Source: a virus. Taken from it: 23,292 nucleotides of DNA. Under the pieces are notes generated by a model. That model saw nothing but the letters and a program-made list of their open reading frames with translations. It did not search any database and was not told where the DNA came from. Each line of letters starts with the position of its first letter. The stretch's first letter is position 1. Shown in pieces: positions 13,092 through 21,257 of the stretch. Where the stretch lies: IMG/VR virus record IMGVR_UViG_3300025120_013226, positions 1 to 23,292 of that record; one strand, given 5' to 3'. The position numbers were made by a program, and so were the translations under genes.

Positions 13092-14453
13092 ATGTCACAA
13101 CAAACACTAAACATAGGAACAAACGCTAACGACGGAACAGGTGATAATTTACGTTCAGCGATGGTCAAGGTGAATGACAATTTCACTGAACTGTATGCTT
13201 CACCGTTATTCTCAGGAAATCTTTCCTTTACTGGCAATGAGATAAGTGCCACAAGAACAAACGACGATATAGTTTTTGTTCCTGCCGGAACAGGTTCTGT
13301 GTCTTTTCCAGCAATACGTATCAATGACAACAATATAGAAGGCACCAGGACCAATGATAACATAAATTTGATCCCAAACGGTACTGGCTCGGTTGTGTTT
13401 GGTGCTATAAAAATTAATGGTACCTCATTTAGTTCAGATGATTCGTCAGCAATAAACATCAATGAGAATTTGATTGTGGACGGCACTTTAAATGTATCCG
13501 GTATATCAACACTTGCGGGTGCAACAACCATGAGTTCTACTCTTGCTGTTCCATCAGGCCTGACAACATTGTCAACACTTACAGTTACAAGTGCAACAAG
13601 TCTTGCTGGTACAACAACAATAGACAATCTAACATTTAATGATAACACAATAGGCTCAAGTTCAAACGCAGATATCAATCTTACACCGGGTGGTACTGGT
13701 TCTGTAGTGGTAGCAAATTTAACTGTTGACTCTAATATCAATATTACAGATAACGAGATCACAACCACACAGTCTAACTCGGATCTTGTTATTGCACCTG
13801 CTGGATCAGGACAAGTTGTAATTGCTAAAGCAGACATCAATGGCGGTGCTATAGATAACACAGTCATAGGTGGTGCAACACCTTTGGCAGGTTCGTTCAC
13901 ATCATTGAACACGACAGCATCTTTAACAATCGACGGCGTGACCATAGCAGATAACACTGTATCAACAAATGCATCGAACGCCAATCTAGAACTGACGGGT
14001 AATGGTTCAGGAGGTGTAAGAGTAAGTGGGTTCACTTTCCCGACCACAGATGGTTCAAGTGGACAATTTATAAGCACTGACGGGGCAGGAACACTTTCAT
14101 TCGCTACAGCGGGTGCGACATTGAGTCACTCAGACATAGCAGATGCCACAACAACAGTGGCCAGTTCATCAACTAGTGTTCTCAACACGTTTGATAAAAC
14201 AGTCTACAGAAGTGCAAAATACTTTATATCTGCCACAGACGCCACGAACAGCAGATTCGAATTAGTGGAAGCCAACGTGATACATGACGGAACAACATCG
14301 TACATATCAACATTTGGATCTGTAAGCGATCATGCAACAGGCCTAGCAACATATTCCGTTGCAATAAGTGGTGATGATGTACAAGTAAAGGTTACAAATA
14401 TCACTGATAATAGCACAGTGTTCAAATTCCAACGTATAGCCATAGACATATAA
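13092..14453 (+). CDS. Tail-fibre-like structural protein, relative of the preceding one
   Basis: The product is 453 residues. The start LNIGTNANDGTGDNLRSAM...KVNDNFTELYA (5-36) is the clearest version of the shared motif. Several beta repeats follow (NNIEGTRTNDNINLIPNGTGSVVF; DNTIGSSSNADINLTPGGTG; DNEITTTQSNSDLVIAPAGSG, each quoted in part), many parallel to those in the 798-residue protein. The end (residues about 362-453) is one copy of the 90-residue module present four times in that protein. The pair probably arose by duplication with module gain or loss. Likely a trimeric fibre with the N-terminus bound to the baseplate and the module outward; this is inferred. Confidence 0.8.
   Translation: MSQQTLNIGTNANDGTGDNLRSAMVKVNDNFTELYASPLFSGNLSFTGNEISATRTNDDIVFVPAGTGSVSFPAIRINDNNIEGTRTNDNINLIPNGTGSVVFGAIKINGTSFSSDDSSAININENLIVDGTLNVSGISTLAGATTMSSTLAVPSGLTTLSTLTVTSATSLAGTTTIDNLTFNDNTIGSSSNADINLTPGGTGSVVVANLTVDSNINITDNEITTTQSNSDLVIAPAGSGQVVIAKADINGGAIDNTVIGGATPLAGSFTSLNTTASLTIDGVTIADNTVSTNASNANLELTGNGSGGVRVSGFTFPTTDGSSGQFISTDGAGTLSFATAGATLSHSDIADATTTVASSSTSVLNTFDKTVYRSAKYFISATDATNSRFELVEANVIHDGTTSYISTFGSVSDHATGLATYSVAISGDDVQVKVTNITDNSTVFKFQRIAIDI
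14175..14450 (+). repeat. Fibre module, single copy in the second fibre gene (92 codons)
   Basis: Encodes SVLNTF...AKYFISATDAT...EANVIHDGTTSYISTFG, matching copy 4 of the preceding gene. Confidence 0.7.
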
Positions 14454-14480
14454 TAATTACATTAGGTTTATAGAATTACA

Positions 14481-14488
14481 TATAAATA
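14481..14488 (+). promoter_or_regulatory. T4-type late promoter, exact consensus
   Basis: TATAAATA in the 59-base gap between structural genes is the canonical T4 late -10 box. Expected start is about 14494, leaving a leader that contains the purine-rich site AAAAGGA (14497-14503) before ATG 14513. Confidence 0.75.
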
Positions 14489-14512
14489 TCTGCAACAAAA
14501 GGAATTATAAAA

Positions 14513-16060
14513 ATGGCAAGACAACCAATAAACATAGGATCAAGTGCAAACGACGGCACGGGTGATCCGTTAAGAACAGCATTTGACAAGATCAATGACA
14601 ACTTCGTAGAACTTTACGGTTCTGACAACGACATCAACACACTTGATGCAAATCTCGATGTAAACAACTTTGCAATCACTACAGGTGTCACAAATGGTAA
14701 TATCACCATCACACCAAATGGCACAGGAAACATAGATCTAGGATCAATCACAATCAACGGAAGCCAAATAAGTTCCAATGATTCAACACAGATCACAATA
14801 GCAGACAATATCCAGACAACAGGCACAGTGAACGTAACCGGTGCCACAACACTTGGATCTACACTGGCCGTGGGAACATCTCTGGCTCTGGCGACAGGTG
14901 CAACAGTCACAGGCATAGACAACGGTGCGTTGGGCTCAAGTGCGACACTATTGGCCACACAGGGTGCAATCAAAACTTATGTTGACGCTCAGGTGACAGC
15001 ACAGGACTTAGACTTCACATGTGATGACTCGACAACACTTTCGATCGACTTGGACTCTGAGAGTTTACAGTTCTCTGGTGGTACAGGTATCACGACGGCA
15101 GGTACAGGTAAAACTGTCACTGTTGCAATAGATTCAACAGTGGCTACTCTTACAGGATCTCAAACCTTAACAAACAAAGTTTTAACCAACCCAACGATAA
15201 ACGCGGCAACAATGACTGGTGCGATCGCGATCGATGGTGTCACAATAGATGACAACGCTATCAAGGCCAACGCCTCAGACGCAGATCTAGAATTAGACGG
15301 CAGTGGCTCAGGACACACGAAGATACTGGCAAACGCAACAGTGGTAGGAACACTAAACACTGCGGACATCGCCACAACAGGAACACAAACAATCACAGGA
15401 CAATTAGATGTTGATGGTGTTAGAACCAAAGACAACAAGATCACAACAAATGCCACAAATGCCAACCTTGAACTTTCGGCCAACGGAAGTGGTGTGGTGG
15501 ACATCCAGAATGCTATGACCACAGTTGGACAAACTATTACCGGAAATGTTGCAATCACAGGACAAGCAGATGTGGATAACATCAGATTTGATACCAACAC
15601 TATCAGCACAACTAATAGTAACGGTGGACTGATAATAAGTCCAAACGGAACAGGTGCAATCACACTTAATTCTGGAACTGTATCAGTACCAGGAGTCATG
15701 TCTATAGCATCAGCGATGATTGATAACACTTTATTCATGGAAACAGGTTCAAAAATACAGGCCAACGTAACCAACGAAGACGTTGTAATAGAATCAAATG
15801 GTACAGGATCTGTTGTTCTTGATCAAGTTTCTATTACTGACAACAAGATTTCTACCCATGTGTCAAATGCTGACTTACAGTTGGACACAGACGGAACAGG
15901 TTTAATAGACTTTAGGACTGATACCCAGACAACTGTTGGTGCTGTCGGTGCCGCAACGCACTTGCCACTTGATTCTGCAAATGAAATCAGACCTGTTGGT
16001 TACCTAAGAATTAAGATCTCAGGAACAGAATACGTAGTGCCATATTTTAACGCATCGTAA
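14513..16060 (+). CDS. Tail-fibre-like structural protein with beta repeats
   Basis: The product is 515 residues. The start INIGSSANDGTGDPLRTAF...KINDNFVELYG (6-37) is the shared motif. The body carries repeated units of about 30-40 residues such as TIDDNAIKANASDADLELDGSG, TKDNKITTNATNANLELSANGSG and ITDNKISTHVSNADLQLDTDGTG (quoted in part), and a stretch GALGSSATLLATQGAIKTYVD that is typical of phage fibre shafts. The last 30 residues (RPVGYLRIKISGTEYVVPYF) look like a compact end domain. It lacks the 90-residue module of the two upstream genes. It has its own exact late promoter and a purine-rich ribosome site. Confidence 0.8.
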   Translation: MARQPINIGSSANDGTGDPLRTAFDKINDNFVELYGSDNDINTLDANLDVNNFAITTGVTNGNITITPNGTGNIDLGSITINGSQISSNDSTQITIADNIQTTGTVNVTGATTLGSTLAVGTSLALATGATVTGIDNGALGSSATLLATQGAIKTYVDAQVTAQDLDFTCDDSTTLSIDLDSESLQFSGGTGITTAGTGKTVTVAIDSTVATLTGSQTLTNKVLTNPTINAATMTGAIAIDGVTIDDNAIKANASDADLELDGSGSGHTKILANATVVGTLNTADIATTGTQTITGQLDVDGVRTKDNKITTNATNANLELSANGSGVVDIQNAMTTVGQTITGNVAITGQADVDNIRFDTNTISTTNSNGGLIISPNGTGAITLNSGTVSVPGVMSIASAMIDNTLFMETGSKIQANVTNEDVVIESNGTGSVVLDQVSITDNKISTHVSNADLQLDTDGTGLIDFRTDTQTTVGAVGAATHLPLDSANEIRPVGYLRIKISGTEYVVPYFNAS

Positions 16061-16096
16061 TAGTTAAAAAAAACATACACAGTCCCACGGACAAAA

Positions 16097-16255
16097 ATGA
16101 GAAAACGTTACAACGACCGTAATAGACATAAGACCGCACATTCCGAGATACGACGCTTGGAGGAGGCCATACGACGGGCTTCTGACGAAGTCGAACGTGA
16201 AGATATTAGACAACACCTAGAACACTGGATTCGTACACAGAATAATAGCCAGTAA
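16097..16255 (+). CDS. Small basic helical protein (52 aa)
   Basis: ATG 16097 to TAA 16253-16255 gives 52 residues: a basic start (MRKRYNDRNRHK), then a long amphipathic helix rich in Arg and Glu (EIRRLEEAIRRASDEVERED), ending HWIRTQNNSQ. It fills the gap between two structural genes and has a coding look (high Arg/Glu, regular heptad-like pattern). A weak purine site (CGGA) lies before it. Similar short helical proteins occur at this place in T4-like marine phages as far as I recall. Function is unknown. Confidence 0.65.
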   Translation: MRKRYNDRNRHKTAHSEIRRLEEAIRRASDEVEREDIRQHLEHWIRTQNNSQ

Positions 16256-16260
16256 TCGCC

Positions 16261-16268
16261 AATAAATA
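16261..16268 (+). promoter_or_regulatory. T4-type late promoter box
   Basis: AATAAATA followed by a leader containing AAGGAG (16276-16281) and ATG 16289. Spacing to the ribosome site and start is what a late promoter needs. Confidence 0.65.
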
Positions 16269-16288
16269 CCCTTGTAAGGAGTACAGTA

Positions 16289-18802
16289 ATGGCAACACCA
16301 GTGTGGACAACCACGGCAGGTAAAATTGCAACTATAGATGAACAAGTCGCATATTCTCTTCAACTAGAGGCGAACACCAGCGACTCAACGGCCATCGCTT
16401 ACTCCGTGATAGCAGGGAGCCTACCCGCAGGAATGCAGGTAACATCCACAGGCTTACTAACAGGTACTCCGGCTGAGGTTGCCAAGAGAACTCTTTACAC
16501 TTTCGTCGTGCGAGCCACGGCCGGTACCACTATCACAGACAGGACTTTTTCTTTAGACGTGCAAGGTGCGGACGCACCCACGTTCACAACAGCATCGGGA
16601 CAACTGCAACTGGATGATTCTACCAGTGTTGGACTTTACTGGGTAATTGATGGATCTAGTATATCACTTCAGATGCAGGCCGCCGACACAGACACACGTG
16701 CAGGACAGTCTCTTGTGTATGAGATTATGCAAGGAACATTACCACCAGGTGTGACCATGAGTAAGACAGGACTGATATCCGGTATAGTCGCACTAACAGA
16801 CGATCAAAGATTCGGAGTGCGTGGAGGGTATGACGGAAGTGGTAACGATGACGAGTTCGACGGCACGTTTGACCGTACTGTCACAACAAAAAGCATAAGC
16901 AAGAATTTTGATTTCATAATCAGGGTATCTGATGGTACCAGTTTTGTTGAACAGAACAATAGTATATTTGTATACAGTGCGGACTTTTGGAGAGTTTCGA
17001 ACACAGCAATAACCATAGACAAAAGTGAAATAGACGGCTCGGCATTGACCATGGATCTAAGTGCAAACAGGAGACCTGTATTCAGAACAGGTTCAGATCT
17101 TGGTACATTCAGGCATGACAACGCCTTGGTCATAAAAATTGATGTGGAGGATTTTGATCCAACACAAGGTGATCTAGAATATTCAATACAGTCAGGCTCA
17201 TTGCCGGCAGGAGTGTCCATAGACATCAATTCAGGTGAACTGTACGGGCAATTAGCCAGACAGGCCGCAATAGAAGTTGACTACACATTCACTGTCAGAG
17301 CTAATAGAGTTATAAGCACAGGTATTAATGTATTCACAGATCAAGGATTCACTATGAAAGTGATTGGTGAGTTGGACATAGGAATAGCATTCACCACACC
17401 AACAGTGATCGGAACATTGAAGGCCGACATACCAAGTTTACTATCTCTAGAAGCGGTGGCAGAAGAAACTAATAGAGTACTGAGTTATACAAAAACATCC
17501 GGAACTTTGCCGCCAGGTATCACACTATCAGAGCAGGGAAATCTTGTGGGGACAATAGACCCAAGTGACTTCACAGACTCGACAAGAGCATACACATTCA
17601 CGGCTTCTGTTAGTGACCAATACCAGTCATTGGCAACATCAAAAGAATTCACATTGAACATAGATATTCCATACACACAGATAGAGTACGGAAACATGTC
17701 AGGACATGCAACATCATTCATTGATCAGAACATATTCTACAGCATAGCTCAAGATCCAAACATCAACTCCGTTGAAAATATATACAGACCAGAAGATAAA
17801 AACTTTGGCATGACGGACAAGCCAGACATGTTGATGATGTCAGGTCTTGAAGCACAAACTCTGACAGTGTTCCAACAACAGATGGAACAAAGCCATGCTC
17901 CCAAGACTTTATACTTTGGAGATTTAAAAACAGCAGTGGCCAAAGAAGGAACGACTACAAAATACGAAGTGGTTTACATAGAGATCAACGATAGCATGGT
18001 CAACAAAAACGGACAAGCCGTTTCTAGTTCGATAAGATTAAGAGATGCAATAGCCAAACCATTATTAGGACCTAGGGCATCCAGCATGAATGCCACTGCA
18101 GATTACGTGGAGTACGAAGTAACAACTGACGGAGGACTTTCGTTCAGTACAGCAGGATCCAAAGTTAGATACGCTAATCAGTTGAGTGCAGATCTTGGAT
18201 TCATAGAAACACTATATCCTAATGCCGTGGCTAATATGAGGTCGAGAATGAAAAGCCTGGGACACAAAGAATGGGACTATCTTCCTTTATGGATGAAAAC
18301 CACCCAGTCGGGAGACCTAGCACCATTAGGTCATGTAATGGCAGTTCCGATCTGCTACTGTAAACCAGGAACGTCAGGATTGGTTAAGAAAAGAATCGAA
18401 GACAAGGCATTAAATTTCAAGAACATAGCATTCACGATAGATAGATATGTGGTGAGTAAGAGTAAGGTGGCGACAGAAACTTTCACAGCGGACGGTACAA
18501 CGACGGCATTTGTAGTTGACGAACTTGTACACCAAGAAGATATATTGGTCAAAGAAGGTACTACAACAGTATTACCAGGTGAGGGGTGGACTGCTTCAGG
18601 ATTTGCTGGTCATCTTAATCCAACAGCAGATACAGAATTGAGATCGGCCGATCATGAATACGGCATATCACTATCATACAATACCACTACCAACAAAACA
18701 ACAATAACTTTTACCAAAGAAGTGCCGTCAGTAGGCACTATTATAAAGGTGGAGAGAAGCAACGATAAATATCTTAAATTTAGAGATAAAGGAATACAAT
18801 AA
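16289..18802 (+). CDS. Large virion structural protein with four Ig-like (He_PIG/cadherin-like) repeats
   Basis: The product is 837 residues. The N-terminal half holds four putative Ig-like repeats, each marked by the pattern Y-x-x-x-x-G-[ST]-L-P-x-G-[MVI]-x-[ILV]-x-x-x-G-x-[IL]-x-G: SVIAGSLPAGMQVTSTGLLTG (about 38), EIMQGTLPPGVTMSKTGLISG (about 145), SIQSGSLPAGVSIDINSGELYG (about 298) and TKTSGTLPPGITLSEQGNLVG (about 400), each shown in part. The C-terminal half (about 455-837) is a different domain, well conserved in marine T4-like phages, ending in a beta-rich part with FTADGTTTAFVV. Such proteins are large structural components, probably surface or fibre-associated with carbohydrate-binding potential. 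It is preceded by a late box and AAGGAG; its stop overlaps the next start (TAATG). Confidence 0.8.
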   Translation: MATPVWTTTAGKIATIDEQVAYSLQLEANTSDSTAIAYSVIAGSLPAGMQVTSTGLLTGTPAEVAKRTLYTFVVRATAGTTITDRTFSLDVQGADAPTFTTASGQLQLDDSTSVGLYWVIDGSSISLQMQAADTDTRAGQSLVYEIMQGTLPPGVTMSKTGLISGIVALTDDQRFGVRGGYDGSGNDDEFDGTFDRTVTTKSISKNFDFIIRVSDGTSFVEQNNSIFVYSADFWRVSNTAITIDKSEIDGSALTMDLSANRRPVFRTGSDLGTFRHDNALVIKIDVEDFDPTQGDLEYSIQSGSLPAGVSIDINSGELYGQLARQAAIEVDYTFTVRANRVISTGINVFTDQGFTMKVIGELDIGIAFTTPTVIGTLKADIPSLLSLEAVAEETNRVLSYTKTSGTLPPGITLSEQGNLVGTIDPSDFTDSTRAYTFTASVSDQYQSLATSKEFTLNIDIPYTQIEYGNMSGHATSFIDQNIFYSIAQDPNINSVENIYRPEDKNFGMTDKPDMLMMSGLEAQTLTVFQQQMEQSHAPKTLYFGDLKTAVAKEGTTTKYEVVYIEINDSMVNKNGQAVSSSIRLRDAIAKPLLGPRASSMNATADYVEYEVTTDGGLSFSTAGSKVRYANQLSADLGFIETLYPNAVANMRSRMKSLGHKEWDYLPLWMKTTQSGDLAPLGHVMAVPICYCKPGTSGLVKKRIEDKALNFKNIAFTIDRYVVSKSKVATETFTADGTTTAFVVDELVHQEDILVKEGTTTVLPGEGWTASGFAGHLNPTADTELRSADHEYGISLSYNTTTNKTTITFTKEVPSVGTIIKVERSNDKYLKFRDKGIQ

Positions 18803-19365
18803 TGGCAAGTAAAATAGTACCAAGCAATATAAGTCCAACTTTTCCGGTTGCAGGACAGGACAATAGTTCTCAAGGATTCAGAGACAACTTCAGTGCCATT
18901 AAACGAAATTTTATAGAAAGCAAAACCGAGATAGAGGCGATGCAGACAAACAAGGCCAATCTAGATAGTGCCAGTAATTTCACAGACAACGAAGTTTCAA
19001 GAGCAAAGTTCAAGGACACATCAGAAACTATCTATGCACACGGCAGTGTGTCTAGTGGTAGTGTTACTTTAAATCATGAGAATGGTCATTATCAAACTTT
19101 AACTATAACAGCAGATACTACGTTTGCATTCACTAACTTTCCAACAGGAGCGTTGGGTAGAATTATCTTAGATATAACAGTGGCCGCAACCTCAACAGGT
19201 ATCTTAACTTTTCCAAGTGCTGTGATCAAAGCAGACAATGTTACAGGTAGTGACGGAACTTCAGATCAAGCCACTATAGGAATAGGTAGAGCTTTGTTTG
19301 AATTCATGTCGCCAGACGGTGGCACAACTGTGCTGATGCATCAACTCGGTAAACAATACGTTTAA
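18802..19365 (+). CDS. Virion structural/fibre-like protein (187 aa)
   Basis: The product is 187 residues. The N-terminus (PVAGQDNSSQGFRDNFSAIKRNFIESKTEI, about 14-44) is a variant of the N-terminal motif of the preceding fibres (D-N-F-x-x-I and N-F-x-E). The rest is beta-rich with GSVSSGSVTLNHENGHYQTLTI and FEFMSPDGGTTV, like end domains of cyanophage-type structural proteins. It is coupled to the Ig-repeat protein by TAATG, with AAAGGA upstream (18788-18793). Probably a partner of that protein in the tail; inferred. Confidence 0.75.
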   Translation: MASKIVPSNISPTFPVAGQDNSSQGFRDNFSAIKRNFIESKTEIEAMQTNKANLDSASNFTDNEVSRAKFKDTSETIYAHGSVSSGSVTLNHENGHYQTLTITADTTFAFTNFPTGALGRIILDITVAATSTGILTFPSAVIKADNVTGSDGTSDQATIGIGRALFEFMSPDGGTTVLMHQLGKQYV

Positions 19366-19380
19366 TAATTAAGGAGTCGT

Positions 19381-19632
19381 ATGTACTTCCATCCATTACA
19401 AGAAGAAATAGGCAACATGTCGGAAGAGGATATCTCTAAACGTATCAAAGAGCTGTCAAGAAAAGTTGCTATCGCAAGGCGTGGTAGGAATCCTGAGTTA
19501 CTTTTCAATCTCCAACAAGCACTAAAGACATACCAAGATGCCATCAGACAGAAACGTATTGAGGAATGGCACAAGAACAACAAGAAGTTAAGGAACGAAC
19601 CAGACCTAGGCGACCTGGTCAACATCGACTAG
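19381..19632 (+). CDS. Conserved small helical protein (83 aa)
   Basis: The product is 83 residues, nearly all helical and highly charged (EEDISKRIKELSRKVAIARRGRN, then a second helix with LQQALKTYQDAIRQKRIEEWHKNN), with an acidic tail. The pattern suggests a coiled-coil or helical hairpin. A strong ribosome site AAGGAG (19371-19376) precedes the ATG. Similar proteins sit near structural genes in T4-like marine phages; role unknown, perhaps assembly. Confidence 0.75.
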   Translation: MYFHPLQEEIGNMSEEDISKRIKELSRKVAIARRGRNPELLFNLQQALKTYQDAIRQKRIEEWHKNNKKLRNEPDLGDLVNID

Positions 19633-19644
19633 TAAATAGTTTTG

Positions 19645-20286
19645 ATGTCAAATACATTTTCTTGGAAGACAAAATTTAAAAGTATAATCATAGTTGACGG
19701 AGAACTATTCTCTAATGAATACAATCTAAACATTTCTCTCACTCCACACACAGCAAGTCTAAAAGAACAGACTGATTATTTTGAAAGACTGAAAAATCTT
19801 TTTGAACAGGTTTTTGCAAACACTATCACAACATGGAGAGACGAACCTCTCTACCATACATTAAAGAAAAGTTCTACAAACAGATTCATTGAATTACCAA
19901 AACCTCCCTATGACCAGATCATGGCCGCTGTGTGTTTTTGTAAAGCAAACTCAGTTTTAGATTCTGTCATCACTATTAATAACATCGAACTATCATCATG
20001 GCAGGGCGATGGTATTACCTACAAGGTTGACAAAGATAGCAAAGAGCTTATACTATTAGATAGACCCGATTGGTTTTCAGCAAAATACAGTAAATTCGAT
20101 CCATGGTGGTTGAGAGCGGACACGGCAACATATGATCAAGAACTTGACAAAGGAATATACACTGGACATTTTAGTTGGAACAATCAAAAAATACCAGTTG
20201 ACAAGACCCATGACTATCATGCTAAAGTATTTGAGTTCCAACCAAAGGTTTTAGATGGCGGAAAAGATAAAAACAAAAATAAATGA
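19645..20286 (+). CDS. Conserved phage protein of unknown function (213 aa)
   Basis: The product is 213 residues. It has FSWKTKFKSIIIVDGELF near the start, Trp-rich segments (SSWQGDGITYKV, DPWWLRADTATYDQEL) and a lysine-rich tail. No membrane segment or known catalytic motif is seen. Its sequence is AT-rich (about 30-35 percent GC in 19681-19800) compared with the structural genes. ATG 19645 is taken over an in-frame TTG at 19642; TAAATA lies six bases before it and there is no Shine-Dalgarno. It overlaps the next gene by 32 bases. Confidence 0.7.
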   Translation: MSNTFSWKTKFKSIIIVDGELFSNEYNLNISLTPHTASLKEQTDYFERLKNLFEQVFANTITTWRDEPLYHTLKKSSTNRFIELPKPPYDQIMAAVCFCKANSVLDSVITINNIELSSWQGDGITYKVDKDSKELILLDRPDWFSAKYSKFDPWWLRADTATYDQELDKGIYTGHFSWNNQKIPVDKTHDYHAKVFEFQPKVLDGGKDKNKNK

Positions 20287-20782
20287 TCACGGTGATGTAA
20301 TATTCTCAGAAGAGGATGTTATTGACTTACTGTACACTGATCCAGACTTCAACATATCAAAACTCTATTTCAACGACATAGACAAGTATTCAGACAGCCT
20401 AAAAGAGTTAGGTATAGATCTACCAGTGATCAACACAGCACCCAAGAGACCAGCACCTGCAGAATTTGACAAACAGAACTGTGACAACTGGCACATGCCT
20501 GAGAAGTATTACCAAATAAATGTTTTAGAATGGTTGCTTGATAAATGTCAGAACGATGAAGAGAAATTACAAGTGCAGATGGAATATGATCTGTTTGAGA
20601 AGAAACAATTCATACGTGTGTTACAGTTCTTGATTTACTTTGTAGACACGTTGAGAGCAAATAACATGGTCTGGGGTGTAGGCAGAGGATCAAGTGTGGC
20701 CAGTTTCTGTTTGTTCTTGATAGGAGTACACAAGATCAATCCTATGCTGTACAATTTAGATATCACTGAATTTTTGAGATGA
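20255..20782 (+). CDS. Short DNA polymerase III alpha (DnaE)-like protein without catalytic motif
   Basis: The product is 175 residues. The C-terminal part (about 108-175) matches DnaE just before its catalytic aspartates: EYDLFEKKQFIRVLQFLIYFVD, then VWGVGRGSSVASFCLFLIG with the dNTP-binding GRGS (143-146), then NPMLYNLDITEFLR. In DnaE the P-D-F-D-x-D metal site follows at once, but here TGA ends the gene. The N-terminal 100 residues are not a PHP domain and are unrecognised. It therefore cannot be a polymerase by itself. It may bind nucleotides or a replication partner, or mimic the host enzyme; this is inferred. I recall similar short proteins in marine T4-like phages, so it is probably not a recent truncation. 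Confidence 0.75.
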   Translation: MAEKIKTKINDHGDVIFSEEDVIDLLYTDPDFNISKLYFNDIDKYSDSLKELGIDLPVINTAPKRPAPAEFDKQNCDNWHMPEKYYQINVLEWLLDKCQNDEEKLQVQMEYDLFEKKQFIRVLQFLIYFVDTLRANNMVWGVGRGSSVASFCLFLIGVHKINPMLYNLDITEFLR

Positions 20783-20810
20783 TAAGTAATTATAATAGGA
20801 GCATATTATT

Positions 20811-21236
20811 ATGGTAGCAAGAGCACCCAGAAAAAGAATGTACAGAACCATGCAAGGGCGTATGGTAGACATAGAAAAACTTAGAGCGGCCAACGAGTCT
20901 GTACAGGCAGTTGGTAATATGAACGTAAACGCCAAGGGAGATGTGCTAGGAGCGAGTGGACAGATAGTGACCCCAAAGGAAGCAGTGATCAGGAAGTACT
21001 ACGAACAGCCAAAAGGCATGGTCAGTGACACTCCAAGCAAAGGCAAACCAATGCCAGCACCAAAGGCAGAGCCAGTGAAGGCTGTACAGAAGATGACCCC
21101 TGTGGCATCAAAGCCAGCACCCAAGACAGTAGTGGCAACACAGCCTAAAAAAATTGAACCAGTCGAGACTGTCAAACCCAAAGCAGAGAGCACAGCCAAA
21201 AAAGGCATAGATGCGGCACTTGACGGATTGGAATAA
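20811..21236 (+). CDS. Conserved phage protein with Lys/Pro/Ala-rich disordered tail
   Basis: The product is 141 residues. The first 65 residues are conserved in type (RKRMYRTMQGRMVDIEKLRAANE, then AVGNMNVNAKGDVLGASGQIV), familiar to me from T4-like marine phages, where it is unnamed or called structural. Residues about 70-130 are a low-complexity run of Lys, Pro, Ala, Val and Thr, surely disordered, and the end is a short helix (GIDAALDGLE). AGGAG (20798-20802) precedes the start. A virion or scaffold role is possible; not shown. Confidence 0.7.
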   Translation: MVARAPRKRMYRTMQGRMVDIEKLRAANESVQAVGNMNVNAKGDVLGASGQIVTPKEAVIRKYYEQPKGMVSDTPSKGKPMPAPKAEPVKAVQKMTPVASKPAPKTVVATQPKKIEPVETVKPKAESTAKKGIDAALDGLE

Positions 21237-21248
21237 ATCTGTTAAAAT
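21220..21248 (+). promoter_or_regulatory. Sigma70-type early promoter before the co-chaperonin gene
   Basis: TTGACG (21220-21225), a 17-base spacer and TAAAAT (21243-21248), five of six matches in each box. The ATG at 21258 comes nine bases later, so the leader would be about three bases. Confidence 0.6.
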
Positions 21249-21257
21249 AATCCTACA

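Noticed and set aside
10833-15774. Long open frames on the minus strand opposite the fibre genes (for example 13064-14077 and 15160-15774)
   Set aside because: They arise from the biased Thr/Asn/Ser codon use of the repetitive fibres; their products are Val/Pro/Leu-rich with no ribosome site and no family resemblance.
10693-16060. Diversity-generating retroelement target in the fibre genes
   Set aside because: No reverse transcriptase gene, template repeat or near-identical variable repeat pair with adenine-specific differences was seen in the window.
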